Shown here: positions 16,261 through 24,484 of the stretch, in pieces
How the letters are laid out: each line of letters opens with the position of its first letter
Position numbering within the stretch: the stretch's first letter is position 1
Assembly (NCBI RefSeq): GCF_900100605.1
Contig: NZ_FNCN01000018.1
Location: 61,400 to 125,399 of the forward strand
Reading direction: 5' to 3'
Length of the DNA stretch: 64,000 nucleotides
Source of the DNA: Sinosporangium album
Lineage (GTDB): Bacteria; Actinomycetota; Actinomycetes; Streptosporangiales; Streptosporangiaceae
The notes under the pieces: generated by a model
Database searches by the model: none
Told to the model about the DNA's origin: nothing
What the model saw: the letters and a program-made list of their open reading frames with translations, nothing else
Position numbers and translations under genes: made by a program

Positions 16261-16743
16261 TTACGGCCTCCACTGCTCCGCTGGCGACACACCCGGCAGC
16301 GGCTTGCCGATGAGGGCCAGAGGGAGGAAGAAGCAGACCTGGCCGATGGCCATGATGAGCGTGGCGAGCGCCTTGTCGTCGTACTGCTCGGACGCCCTCG
16401 CGTACAGCTCGTCGGGGACGCGCTCGCCGAACGGGTTCGAAGTGAGCACGGATTCGACCAGTTCCAGCGCGATGCGTTCAGCGTCGGTGAAGTAGGGCGC
16501 GTCCCGCCAGGAGGCCACGGCGGTGATGCTCTCCTCCGTGGCACCGGCCTTGCGGAGGTTGCCGGTGTGCAGGACGGTCAGGTACGTGCTGCCGGCGATC
16601 TGGCCGGCCCGCAGCTGTAGCAGGCTGATAGTGGTCGGCGGGATCGTGCCGTTCCCGGTCGCCTTGTACAGGGCGCCGCCGATGTCCTTGAGCTCGGGGA
16701 CGAGCACGGCGGGGTTGGGCAGGCGCGACTCGGTGGTGGTCAT
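16261..16743 (-). CDS. Carboxymuconolactone-decarboxylase/AhpD-fold protein lacking the CxxC
   Basis: This 160-residue AhpD-fold protein carries the family frame LLQLRAGQIAGSTYLTVLHT then GNLRKAG, and a C-terminal YDDKALATLIMAIGQV. In active family members the first block reads with C-x-x-C followed by H. Here the two cysteine positions are Ser52 and Leu55 while His59 is kept, so peroxidase or disulfide chemistry is lost. The gene is preceded by a GGTCACC-N16-CGTC promoter matching that of the adjacent ECF41 sigma factor. CMD proteins are classic ECF41 partners. It may now act as a binding protein or sensor. Confidence 0.9.
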   Translation of the reverse strand: MTTTESRLPNPAVLVPELKDIGGALYKATGNGTIPPTTISLLQLRAGQIAGSTYLTVLHTGNLRKAGATEESITAVASWRDAPYFTDAERIALELVESVLTSNPFGERVPDELYARASEQYDDKALATLIMAIGQVCFFLPLALIGKPLPGVSPAEQWRP

Positions 16744-16781
16744 GGTGGTGGGTTCCTTTCTGAACGGTGTTTCGCTGCTCT

Positions 16782-16808
16782 GACGGATCGCATGGGGCGA
16801 AGGTGACC
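16782..16808 (-). promoter_or_regulatory. ECF41-type promoter of the CMD gene
   Basis: Read leftward: GGTCACC (16808-16802), exactly 16 bp, then CGTC (16785-16782). The CMD start codon is about 40 bp downstream. The known ECF41 consensus, from memory, is TGTCACA-N16-CGTC. The same motif with the same spacing occurs twice more in this locus. Confidence 0.8.
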
Positions 16809-16824
16809 GGTGAGGCGGTCGATT

Positions 16825-17527
16825 TCATCCGGGCGTGCTGCCGAGGGTTTCCGGCGTGGGCTTGCTGTCCCGGTTCGCGGGGCGAGGGCGCAGGAGTAGG
16901 ACGGCGGTGAGGATCGCGGCCAGGTAGAAGCCGCCTGCGCCGAGCATGCCGGCGGTGTAGCCGCTGGTGAGCGCGTCATGCAGGGCTGTGCCCGGCGGCC
17001 GGCTCGTGGTGGCGGTGACGGCGATGCCGGCCAGGCCGCGCGCGCTGCCCACCCCGCCGGCCGACGCCGGGCCGTTCGCGCGGACGACGCGGGTGTTGGC
17101 GAACGCCACCTGGTCCAGCGGCGGCGTGCTGTTGAGCCCGTACCCGAGGCCGAGGATGCTGTGCGGGCCGGGCACGCCCGCCCAGAACGCGGCCTCCTGC
17201 TCAGGCGCGGCCGTCCACCGCTGGATCGGCCGGAACCGCTCCTCCTCGGCCGCGGGCAGCCCCAGGTAGAGGTCCAGCCGTACGGAGTCCGGATGCGCTC
17301 GTCGTAGACCTGCTGGACCTGCTGGATCGACTGCCCGGTCACCCGCCGGGTCACCTCGTTCACCATGGCGAACGAGACGAACCCGCCGTAGCCGTAGGCC
17401 GAACCGGGACGCCAGTACGGCCGCTGCCCGGCCAGGCGGCGCGCGATCACCGCGTCGTCGGCCAGTTCGGCCGCCGACAGCCCGCCGTCGACGCCGATCA
17501 CGCCGGAAGTGAGTGTTGGTCGCGGGC
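16825..17527 (-). pseudogene. Composite relic: serine-hydrolase fragment joined to an MFS C-terminus
   Basis: Leftward from about 17520 one frame reads GVIGVDGGLSAAELADDAV and YWRPGSAYGYGGFVSFAMVN, then EVTRRVTGQSIQ, as in beta-lactamase-fold esterases. Near 17276-17283 the frame must shift by one base to continue LDLYLGLPAAEEERFRP and later FANTRVVRANGPASAGGVG. Soon after, the text becomes an MFS tail (DALTSGYTAGMLGAGGFYLA then AILTAVLLL) and stops at 16825. The catalytic SxxK region of the hydrolase is missing. The unit still sits behind an ECF41-type promoter. Confidence 0.8.
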
Positions 17528-17529
17528 AT

Positions 17530-17556
17530 GACGGATGGTCCGGAGGAAAGGTGACC
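17530..17556 (-). promoter_or_regulatory. ECF41-type promoter reading into the composite relic
   Basis: Leftward GGTCACC (17556-17550), 16 bp, CGTC (17533-17530). It is the divergent partner of the sigma gene's own promoter. Its intact state suggests that the original target gene was lost recently or that the transcript still matters. Confidence 0.75.
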
Positions 17557-17567
17557 GGTGCGTTCGC

Positions 17568-17594
17568 GGTCACCTTTCACTGGTTTGATGCGTC
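17568..17594 (+). promoter_or_regulatory. ECF41-type autoregulatory promoter
   Basis: GGTCACC (17568-17574), 16 bp, CGTC (17591-17594), with the sigma gene GTG at 17632. The motif and spacing are identical to those at the two leftward promoters, so the sigma factor should drive its own expression. Confidence 0.8.
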
Positions 17595-17631
17595 AGCGCT
17601 CTGACGTGGCTGAGATGAGAGGAACGCAACC

Positions 17632-18519
17632 GTGACGCCCCATGACTTTCTGGCCGGCCAGTTCCAGGAGCACCGCCCCCATCTGAAGGCGGTCGCCTAC
17701 CGCATGCTCGGCTCGCTGAGCGAGGCCGAGGACGCGCTCCAGGAGGCATGGCTGCGGCTGGCGCGTTCGGACTCCGGTGACATCGACAATCTCGGTGGCT
17801 GGTTGACCACCGTGGTGGGCCGGGTGTGCCTGGACATGCTCCGCGCCCGCAAGTCCCGGCGTGAGGAGTCGCTGGAGGACCGCCTGCCCGACCCGGTGAT
17901 CAGCCGCCCGGATGCCGCCGACCCGGAACAGGAAGTGCTGCTGGCCGACTCGGTGGGCCTGGCGCTGCTGGTCGTGCTGGAGTCCCTGACCCCGGCCGAA
18001 CGGCTGGCGTTCGTGCTCCATGACATGTTCGGACTGCCGTTCGATCAGATCGCACCCATCGTGGACCGCACCCCCGTGGCAGCCAGGAAGCTCGCCAGCC
18101 GCGCCCGCCAGCGGGTCCGCGGCGCAGCTCCGAACCCCGACCCTGACAGGGCAGATCAGCGCCGGGTGGTGGATGCCTTCCTCGCTGCCGCCCGCGGCGG
18201 CGACTTCGCCGCACTGATGTCCATTCTCGACCCCGACGTGGTGCTGCGCGCCGACGGCGGGATGCTCACCGGCGGCATGAAGACCATCCGCGGCGCCGTG
18301 GCCGTGGCTGGACAGCTCGCCATCTTCCAGCGCATGGCCACCAGCGCCGCCACCCACCCGGTGCTTGTCAACGGCCTCGCCGGCCTGGTCAACACCATCG
18401 ATGACCAGCTCATCTCTGTCATGAGCTTCACCATCTCCGACGGCAAGATCGCCACGATCGACATCCTGTCCGACCCCGATCGGCTGGCCCAGCTCAACCT
18501 CATCCGCCTGGAGCCGTGA
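17632..18519 (+). CDS. ECF41-family sigma factor with SnoaL-like C-terminal extension
   Basis: The product is 295 residues. Region 2 (HLKAVAYRMLGSLSEAEDAL, then QEAWLRLA) and region 4 (ESLTPAERLAFVLHDMFGLP, then VAARKLASRARQRV) occupy residues 1-165. A NTF2/SnoaL-like domain of about 120 residues follows (RVVDAFLAAARGGDFAALMS, ADGGMLTGGMKT). ECF41 factors use this tail, instead of a separate anti-sigma factor, to tune activity. The DGG motif is present, and the C-terminus has LSDPDRLAQL in place of the common NPDKL. CMD, its usual partner, lies divergently nearby. GTG at 17632 is the start; there is no strong Shine-Dalgarno beyond GAGAGGAA. Confidence 0.93.
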   Translation: MTPHDFLAGQFQEHRPHLKAVAYRMLGSLSEAEDALQEAWLRLARSDSGDIDNLGGWLTTVVGRVCLDMLRARKSRREESLEDRLPDPVISRPDAADPEQEVLLADSVGLALLVVLESLTPAERLAFVLHDMFGLPFDQIAPIVDRTPVAARKLASRARQRVRGAAPNPDPDRADQRRVVDAFLAAARGGDFAALMSILDPDVVLRADGGMLTGGMKTIRGAVAVAGQLAIFQRMATSAATHPVLVNGLAGLVNTIDDQLISVMSFTISDGKIATIDILSDPDRLAQLNLIRLEP

Positions 18520-18817
18520 TACCTGACCCTGTTGACACCCCCGACGCCGTCGCGTGCCCCATCATGGCGAGGGCGTCACTGGGCATGAGAATGCCTTCTC
18601 GAAGAGGCCGACTGCCTCCGACGCCCTGCTCCCAGCTACTTCCGGAATCTCGGCCGACGGGAAGGCGGTCATCGCATCGCCTGCGAGGCGCGTATGAAGA
18701 GGAGGTTGGTAATGCGCCCCACTTGCTTGCGCTGACCTGCAGAGTTGCTTATCGCAGGCCGCCACCTCCTTTTATTCGTGTTGACTTATATAAGTACCGG
18801 CCTGTAACTTCGGCGCT
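18520..18817. other. Gene-poor interval before the arsR-type gene
   Basis: I find no gene I can support. A leftward frame at 18562-18765 has an AAAGGAGG upstream, but the spacing overlaps its GTG and the product resembles nothing. The right end holds an operator palindrome at 18784-18795. Confidence 0.5.
18784..18795. promoter_or_regulatory. ACTTATATAAGT operator
   Basis: This is a perfect 12-bp AT-rich palindrome 22 bp before the ArsR-family start. It overlaps a TTGACT (18781-18786) and a TATAAG. It is the likely binding site for autoregulation by the ArsR protein. Confidence 0.65.
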
Positions 18818-19216
18818 GTGCATGCGTTCGACATACTCGGCGACCACGTACGCCGCAGGATCCTGGAGCTGCTCGCCGAAGGCGAGCAGACCTCGGGCGC
18901 GCTGTGCGCTGTCATCCGCGAGGAGTTCGGCATCTCCCAGCCCGCCGTCTCCCAGCACCTGAAGGTGCTGCGCGAGGCCGGGTTCGCCACCGTGCGGCCC
19001 GAAGGCACCCGGCGGCTCTACGCCGTCAACCCCGAACCACTGCGCGACATCGACACCTGGCTCGACCGCTTCCGGCGCCACTGGACCCCCCACCTGGACG
19101 CGCTCGCGACAGAGCTCGCACGCGGAGAACGCCAACGGCGACTCCGCGAAGAAGCCGCCGGACAGACCGGCGGGGAGACCAGCAGACAACCACGAACCAC
19201 GGGGAGCACCCCATGA
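18818..19216 (+). CDS. ArsR-family transcriptional regulator
   Basis: This 132-residue winged-helix protein reads FDILGDHVRRRILELLAEGE, then ISQPAVSQHLKVLREAGFAT for the recognition helix, and RRLYAVNPEPL for the wing. It lacks the cysteine pairs of metal-sensing ArsR proteins, so a non-metal signal is likely. The GTG at 18818 starts close behind the promoter palindrome. The stop overlaps the next gene's ATG by 4 nt. ArsR plus SRPBCC pairs are very common in actinobacteria, where the regulator controls the pair. Confidence 0.93.
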   Translation: MHAFDILGDHVRRRILELLAEGEQTSGALCAVIREEFGISQPAVSQHLKVLREAGFATVRPEGTRRLYAVNPEPLRDIDTWLDRFRRHWTPHLDALATELARGERQRRLREEAAGQTGGETSRQPRTTGSTP

Positions 19217-19860
19217 TCAACGTCACCGAGCAGATCAACGCCGTCGCCCGCCGCCTCGGCACCCGCGTCGTCGAGGCGGGGGAGGCCCGCACGATGACCA
19301 TCAGCCAGACCTACGACGCCGCCGTCGAGGACGTGTGGGACGCCTGCACCAACCCCGAGCGGCTCCCCCGCTGGTTCCTGCCGGTGACCGGCGACCTGCG
19401 CCTGGGCGGCCGCTACCAGCTCGAAGGCAACGCCGGCGGCGAGATCCAGCGCTGCGACCCGCCCAAGAGCTTCGCCGCCACCTGGGAGTTCGGCGGCGGC
19501 ATCAGCTGGATCGAGGTCCGCCTGTCCCCCGCCCCCTCCGGCGGCACCCGCTTCGAACTGGAGCACACCGCCCTCCCCGACGACCACTGGAACCAGTACG
19601 GCCCCGGCGCCGTCGGCATCGGCTGGGACCTGGGCGTCATGGGCCTGGCGCTGCACCTGGCCACCGGGCACGGCAACGACTCCGCCGAGTTCGCCGCATG
19701 GTCGGTCTCGCCCGACGGCATCCGGTTCGCCACGCTCAGCGGCGAACTCTGGTGCCAGGCCGACATCGACGCCGGCGCCGATGCGGAGGCCGCGCGCGCC
19801 GCCTCCGCCCGCACCATCGCCTTCTACACCACCCCGCCGCAGGACGCCCCGGCCTCCTGA
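19213..19860 (+). CDS. SRPBCC (AHSA1-like) domain protein
   Basis: This 215-residue START-like protein contains the AHSA1 core: MTISQTYDAAVEDVWDACTN, PERLPRWFLPVTGDLRLGGR and GGTRFELEHTALPDDHWNQY. The last 70 residues (GHGNDSAEFAAWSVSPDGIR) are a helical extension seen in the ArsR-linked subgroup. The fold makes a deep hydrophobic pocket for a lipid-like or aromatic ligand. It is coupled to the upstream regulator by a 4-nt overlap and should be expressed with it. The ligand is unknown. Confidence 0.9.
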   Translation: MINVTEQINAVARRLGTRVVEAGEARTMTISQTYDAAVEDVWDACTNPERLPRWFLPVTGDLRLGGRYQLEGNAGGEIQRCDPPKSFAATWEFGGGISWIEVRLSPAPSGGTRFELEHTALPDDHWNQYGPGAVGIGWDLGVMGLALHLATGHGNDSAEFAAWSVSPDGIRFATLSGELWCQADIDAGADAEAARAASARTIAFYTTPPQDAPAS

Positions 19861-19986
19861 CCGGGCCCCCGCCGTACGGCACCCGCCCGCGCGGCCCGCC
19901 TCAGAGCAGCACGCAGACCACCGGCCCGGCGCCGGCGGCCGCGATCCAACGCTCCACGCGCGCCGCGTGGCCGCCGCCGGCCCCGC

Positions 19987-20700
19987 TCAACGTCCACCCG
20001 CCTCCGGCAGCGGCGTACCCGCCCCGCGCGCCAGCAGCGCCTCCACCCCCGGCGTCACCACCTCGCGGAACACCGCGTCCATCCCCCGCGCCGTCGCCGT
20101 ACCGCCGTCCTCAGCCCACCGCACCAGCAGCGCCGTCAGCGCCCCCACCACGCACGCCGCCACCAGCTCCAGCCCCTCCGGCGGCCGGCCGCCCGCCGGC
20201 ACCGCCGCCAGCAGCTCCTCCCGCACACTGCCGGTGAGGATCCGCTCCACCCGCGGCACCACCACGCCCCCGCCGCGCCGCCCCAGCAGCGCCCGCACCA
20301 GGTCGCGGTGCTCCCCCACATGCTCGAACAGTGGCAGGCTGAACCCGAACAGCCGCCCCGGCGCAGGCCCCGACCCCGCCTTCAGCATCTCCACCAGCTC
20401 GTCCAGGTTCCCGAACAGCACATCCCGCTTGTCGGTGAAATGCGCGTAGAACGTCGACCGGCCCACATCCGCCCGGTCGATGATGTCGGTCACCGTCACC
20501 GCGTCGTAGCCCTTCTCCAGGATCAGCTCCACCAGCGCCCGCTGCACCGCCTGCCGCGTCCGCCGCACCCGCCGATCCCCGACCCGCCGATCCGCACCCT
20601 GCCGATCCGCGCTGCGACCGCCCGACTTCCCGGACGCCTTCCCCACCCCTGTCCCGAAACGCACAACCACGCCGATATTGCCTGTTGACCCGTCGGCCAT
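19987..20700 (-). CDS. TetR-family regulator
   Basis: This is a TetR repressor of about 237 residues. The DNA-binding part is QAVQRALVELILEKGYDAVT, then DIIDRADVGRSTFYAHFTDK and RDVLFGNLDELVEML. The C-terminal ligand domain has HRDLVRALLGRRG and ends with GVEALLARGAG. The segment before the HTH is repetitive and basic (RSADRQGADRRVGDRRVRR), so the true start may be inside it; I give the ATG at 20700. It is divergent from an ABC transporter operon, 55 bp apart, and should repress it. Confidence 0.88.
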   Translation of the reverse strand: MADGSTGNIGVVVRFGTGVGKASGKSGGRSADRQGADRRVGDRRVRRTRQAVQRALVELILEKGYDAVTVTDIIDRADVGRSTFYAHFTDKRDVLFGNLDELVEMLKAGSGPAPGRLFGFSLPLFEHVGEHRDLVRALLGRRGGGVVVPRVERILTGSVREELLAAVPAGGRPPEGLELVAACVVGALTALLVRWAEDGGTATARGMDAVFREVVTPGVEALLARGAGTPLPEAGGR

Positions 20701-20755
20701 CACGAACACACCATTCATTTCCGCACACATTGTCCGGAAACGCAATGGAGAGCCC

Positions 20756-21454
20756 GTGCCGACCCCGCCCACGCCCGTCATCACCGTCCACGACGCGGCG
20801 AAGACCTACACCACCCCCGCCGGCGACTTCCCCGCCCTGCGCGACGTCAGCCTCACCGTCGCCCCCGGCGAATTCGTCACCGTCACCGGCCGGTCAGGCA
20901 GCGGCAAAAGCACCCTGCTCAACCTGCTCGCCGGAATCGACCGCCCCACCTCCGGCAGCGTCGTCATCGCCGGAACCGACGTCCACACCCTCCCCGAATC
21001 CCGCCTGTCGTCCTGGCGCGGACGCACCATCGGCATGGTGTTCCAGTTCTTCCAGCTCCTGCCCACCCTCACCATCGCCGAGAACGTCATGCTCCCCATG
21101 GACTTCTGCGCCACCCGCCCCCCACGCGAACGCCACCCCCACGCCCTGCACCTACTCGACACCGTCGGCATCGCCGACCACGCCGACAAACTCCCCGCCG
21201 CCCTGTCCGGCGGCCAGCAGCAGCGCGCAGCCATCGCCCGCGCCCTCGCCAACAACCCACCCGTCCTACTCGCCGACGAACCCACCGGCAACCTCGACTC
21301 CGCCACCGCCGACATGATCCTCGAACTGTTCACCGCACAGGCCGACACCGGCACCGCCATCGTCATGGTCACCCACGAACGCGACCTCAGCACCTGGGCC
21401 CACCGCCAGATCCACCTCGCCGACGGCCGCATCGCCCACCAGGACACCCCGTGA
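20756..21454 (+). CDS. ABC transporter ATP-binding protein (MacB/LolD type)
   Basis: The product is 232 residues. Walker A is [17 protein letters not shown], the Q-loop [17 protein letters not shown], the signature [16 protein letters not shown], Walker [14 protein letters not shown], and the switch His sits in VMVTHERD. The order and text are those of MacB/LolD-like ATPases that pair with FtsX-type permeases and move lipids, peptides or drugs from the membrane rather than import solutes. The GTG at 20756 has GGAG just upstream. It overlaps the permease gene by 4 nt and is divergent from TetR. Confidence 0.95.
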   Translation: MPTPPTPVITVHDAAKTYTTPAGDFPALRDVSLTVAPGEFVTVTGRSGSGKSTLLNLLAGIDRPTSGSVVIAGTDVHTLPESRLSSWRGRTIGMVFQFFQLLPTLTIAENVMLPMDFCATRPPRERHPHALHLLDTVGIADHADKLPAALSGGQQQRAAIARALANNPPVLLADEPTGNLDSATADMILELFTAQADTGTAIVMVTHERDLSTWAHRQIHLADGRIAHQDTP

Positions 21455-23778
21455 CCCGCCCCCGCTACACCAAGATCCGCCGCGACATGCGGCAGGCCCG
21501 CGGCCGCATCCTGCTCATGACCACCGCCGTCGCCGTCAGCCTCATCGCCATCGGCGCCATGCTGACCGCCCGCACCGTCGTCACCCGCGAAGCCTCCGCC
21601 AACTACACCGCCACCCGCCCCGCCTCCGCCACCCTCGACATCGCCGGCGGCATCACCCCCGACCTGCTCACCCAGGTCCGCACCCGCCCCGGCATCACCG
21701 ACGCCACCGCCCGCCAGACCCTCACCGCCCGCGTCCGCACCGGCGACACCTGGCACAAAATGCTGCTGTTCGTCATCGACGCCGATGACCCGCTGCGCAT
21801 CTCCCGCTTCGACATCGAACGCGGCACCTGGCCCCCACCCGCCGACGGCATCCTCCTCGAACGCTCCGCCCAAGCCCTCCTCGACAACCCCACCGCCGTC
21901 ACCGTCACCGCCCCCGGCGGCCAACCCGCCACCTTCACCGTCACCGGCGCCGTCCACGACGCCGCCGCACAAGAACGCACCGCCTACGGCTACCTCACCC
22001 CCCAAGGACTCACCCGCCTCGGACCCACCCCCACCCACCACCAGCTGAAAACCTCCATCGCCGGCGACCAGCACACCGTCGACACCCGCGCCCGCGAACT
22101 CGCCACCTGGCTCACCAGCCAGGGACACACCGTCAACGCCATCACCGCGCCCCCCGCCGGACGCCACCCCCACCAGAGCCAGATCGACAGCGTCACCCTG
22201 CTGTTCCTCGGCTTCGCCGCCGCGGCCCTCCTGCTCGCCGCCGCCGTCGTCGCCACCACCCTCGGCGGCATGCTCGCCCAGCAGACCCGCCAGATCGGCA
22301 TCCTCAAAACCCTCGGCGCCACCACCACCCAAATCCTCGGCACCTACCTACTACTCACCCTCGCCGTCGCCACAGCAGCCCTCCTGCTCGCCGCCGCACC
22401 CGCGATCCTCGCCGGACTCGCCCTCGCCGACGCCACCGCCGGCCTACTCAACCTCGACATCACCGACACCTCGATCCCCACCTGGGTCCTCGCCGCCCTC
22501 GCCGCCACCGGACTCGGCACACCCCTGCTCGTCGCCCTCGCCCCCCTCACCCGCGCCGCCCGCACCACCGTCCGCGCCGCCCTCGACCACCGCGGCACCA
22601 CCCCGCCCGCCACCACCCGCGCCGTACGGCCGGCGCGCGGCAACCGGCTCGTATCCCTGGCCCTGCGCAACGCCCTGCGCCGCCGCGGACGCCTCGCCCT
22701 CACCCTCGCCCTGCTCACCGCAGGCGGAGCCCTGTTCACCGGCGGCCTCTCCACCGCCAACGCCTGGAACACCTGGGTCGACGACGGACTCGCCCGCCGC
22801 CACTACGACGCCGAGATCACCCTCACCCGGCCCGCCCCCGCACACCGCCTCACCGAACTCCTGCGCGGCGTCCCCGGCCTCACCGCCGCCGAACCCCTCA
22901 GCTCCGCGCCCGCCGTACCCGTCCGCGGCGGCCAGGTCGAACCCGCCCGCACCTACCCCGACGGCGGACACGGCGCCTTCAACCTCGTCGCCCTGCCCCC
23001 GCAAAGCCGCCTCACCGACTTCGAGCTCCTGCGCGGCCGGCACCTGCGCGACGGCGAACCCGGCACCGCCGTACTCAACCAGACCGCCGCCACCCGCCTC
23101 GGCGACCCCGCCCCCGGCACCCACGTCACCCTCCGCGCCGCCGGCACCGACACCACCCTGCGCGTCGTCGGCGTCGTCGCCGAGGTCGGAGGCCCCGCCA
23201 CCGCCTACACCGCCCACGAACCGCAGGCCACCGCCACCGCCGTACGCCTCGCCTACGACGACCCCGCCGCCCTCACCCGCGCCGAACAGCGGCTCGCCGA
23301 CGCCGGCATCGCCGCCGCCACCGTCGTCCCCACCGCCGAACTCCGCACCGCCGTCGACGAACACGTCCTCATCCTCATCCAGACCCTCGTCGCCCTCGCC
23401 GCCCTCATGGCCGTCGTCGGCACACTCGGACTCGCCTCCGCCATGGGCATCGCCGTCACCGAACGCACCCGCGAATTCGGCATCATGCAGACCCTCGGCG
23501 CCACCCCCCGCACCGTACGGCTCACGCTCATCCTCGAAGGCACCGCCATCGGCCTGGCCGGCTCCCTGCTCGCCGTCGCCGCCGGACTGCCCGCCGCCGC
23601 CCTCGTCGGCGACATGCTCGGCACCCTGTCCTTCGGCCTGCCCCTGCCCCTCGCCCCGTCCCGCGGCGGCATGGCCGCCTGGGCCGCCCTCGGCGTCGCC
23701 GCCGCCGCGGCCGCCACCCTCACCGCCGCGCGCCGCGCCGGCCGCCTCACCGTCAAAGACACCCTCACCTACGAATGA
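21451..23778 (+). CDS. FtsX-like ABC transporter permease
   Basis: This 775-residue MacB-type permease has two FtsX domains. The first membrane helix is at residues 15-40, with a first core around QIDSVTLLFLGFAAAALLLA and the QTRQIGILKTLGATTTQILG motif. The second half repeats this as LRNALRRRGRLALTLALLTA and later TERTREFGIMQTLGATPRTV. Large extracytoplasmic domains lie between. The duplication gives about eight to ten helices in one chain. The GTG at 21451 overlaps the ATPase stop. It completes the exporter expected from the ATPase gene. Confidence 0.95.
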   Translation: MTRPRYTKIRRDMRQARGRILLMTTAVAVSLIAIGAMLTARTVVTREASANYTATRPASATLDIAGGITPDLLTQVRTRPGITDATARQTLTARVRTGDTWHKMLLFVIDADDPLRISRFDIERGTWPPPADGILLERSAQALLDNPTAVTVTAPGGQPATFTVTGAVHDAAAQERTAYGYLTPQGLTRLGPTPTHHQLKTSIAGDQHTVDTRARELATWLTSQGHTVNAITAPPAGRHPHQSQIDSVTLLFLGFAAAALLLAAAVVATTLGGMLAQQTRQIGILKTLGATTTQILGTYLLLTLAVATAALLLAAAPAILAGLALADATAGLLNLDITDTSIPTWVLAALAATGLGTPLLVALAPLTRAARTTVRAALDHRGTTPPATTRAVRPARGNRLVSLALRNALRRRGRLALTLALLTAGGALFTGGLSTANAWNTWVDDGLARRHYDAEITLTRPAPAHRLTELLRGVPGLTAAEPLSSAPAVPVRGGQVEPARTYPDGGHGAFNLVALPPQSRLTDFELLRGRHLRDGEPGTAVLNQTAATRLGDPAPGTHVTLRAAGTDTTLRVVGVVAEVGGPATAYTAHEPQATATAVRLAYDDPAALTRAEQRLADAGIAAATVVPTAELRTAVDEHVLILIQTLVALAALMAVVGTLGLASAMGIAVTERTREFGIMQTLGATPRTVRLTLILEGTAIGLAGSLLAVAAGLPAAALVGDMLGTLSFGLPLPLAPSRGGMAAWAALGVAAAAAATLTAARRAGRLTVKDTLTYE

Positions 23779-24458
23779 CCAGCACGACCAGCCGCACCCA
23801 AGGACCCGCCATGAGCACCGCAGACCACACCGCAGACCACAGCGCCGCCGCCACAGCCGCCCGCGCCACCGCCCTCGCCGGCGGGCCGCTGTTCCTCCTC
23901 GGCGTCATCCTCCACCCCGCCCGAGACGGCCACGGCATCGCCGCCGCCGGCAACCTCTACGGCCTCACCCACGACATCCAAGCCATCGGCCTCCTCCTCG
24001 TCGCCATCAGCCTCGCCGCCGCCCACGCCTCCGCCCCCAAGCGGTACGGCACCGCCGGCCTCCCCGTCTTCCTCACCGCCCTGGCCGGACACCTGCTCTG
24101 GCTCGCCGTCATCGCCATCGACGGCGCCCGCAACCCCGTCATGGCCCGCCTCGACCCCACCATCGTCCACACCCACGCCGACTTCGACCCCGGCGTCGTC
24201 GCCATCGCCCTGCCCGCCATGCTCCTGTTCCCCCTCGGCTCAGTCCTCCTCGGCCGCCTCCTCGCCAAAAACGGCGCCCACTGGCCCGGCCTGCTCATCG
24301 CCGGAGGCATCCTCATCTACACCGCCGGAAGCATCGCCGTCTTCATCGCCGGCCCCCACTCGCCCCTCGTCCAAATCCTCGAAGTCGCCGGCGCCCTGCC
24401 CTACGCCGCCGGGCTCGCCCTCCTCGGCCTGCAGCGCGGCGGCACCGCCCGGAAGTAA
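23775..24458 (+). CDS. Six-helix membrane protein in the ABC operon
   Basis: The product is 227 residues, or 215 if translation starts at the second ATG at 23811. Six hydrophobic segments are visible, for example ALAGGPLFLLGVILHP, IQAIGLLLVAISLAAAHASA and LIAGGILIYTAGSIAVFIAG. It resembles the small DUF4386-like or uncharacterised integral proteins often attached to drug-export operons. The ATG at 23775 overlaps the permease stop (ATGA), so it belongs to the TetR-controlled operon. No catalytic motif is seen. Confidence 0.75.
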   Translation: MTSTTSRTQGPAMSTADHTADHSAAATAARATALAGGPLFLLGVILHPARDGHGIAAAGNLYGLTHDIQAIGLLLVAISLAAAHASAPKRYGTAGLPVFLTALAGHLLWLAVIAIDGARNPVMARLDPTIVHTHADFDPGVVAIALPAMLLFPLGSVLLGRLLAKNGAHWPGLLIAGGILIYTAGSIAVFIAGPHSPLVQILEVAGALPYAAGLALLGLQRGGTARK

Positions 24459-24484
24459 CCCCCGGCCGCCCCCGCCGTACGGCG

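Noticed and set aside
18562..18765. Leftward frame with AAAGGAGG upstream
   Set aside because: The Shine-Dalgarno overlaps the start codon and the product has no recognisable feature or codon bias.
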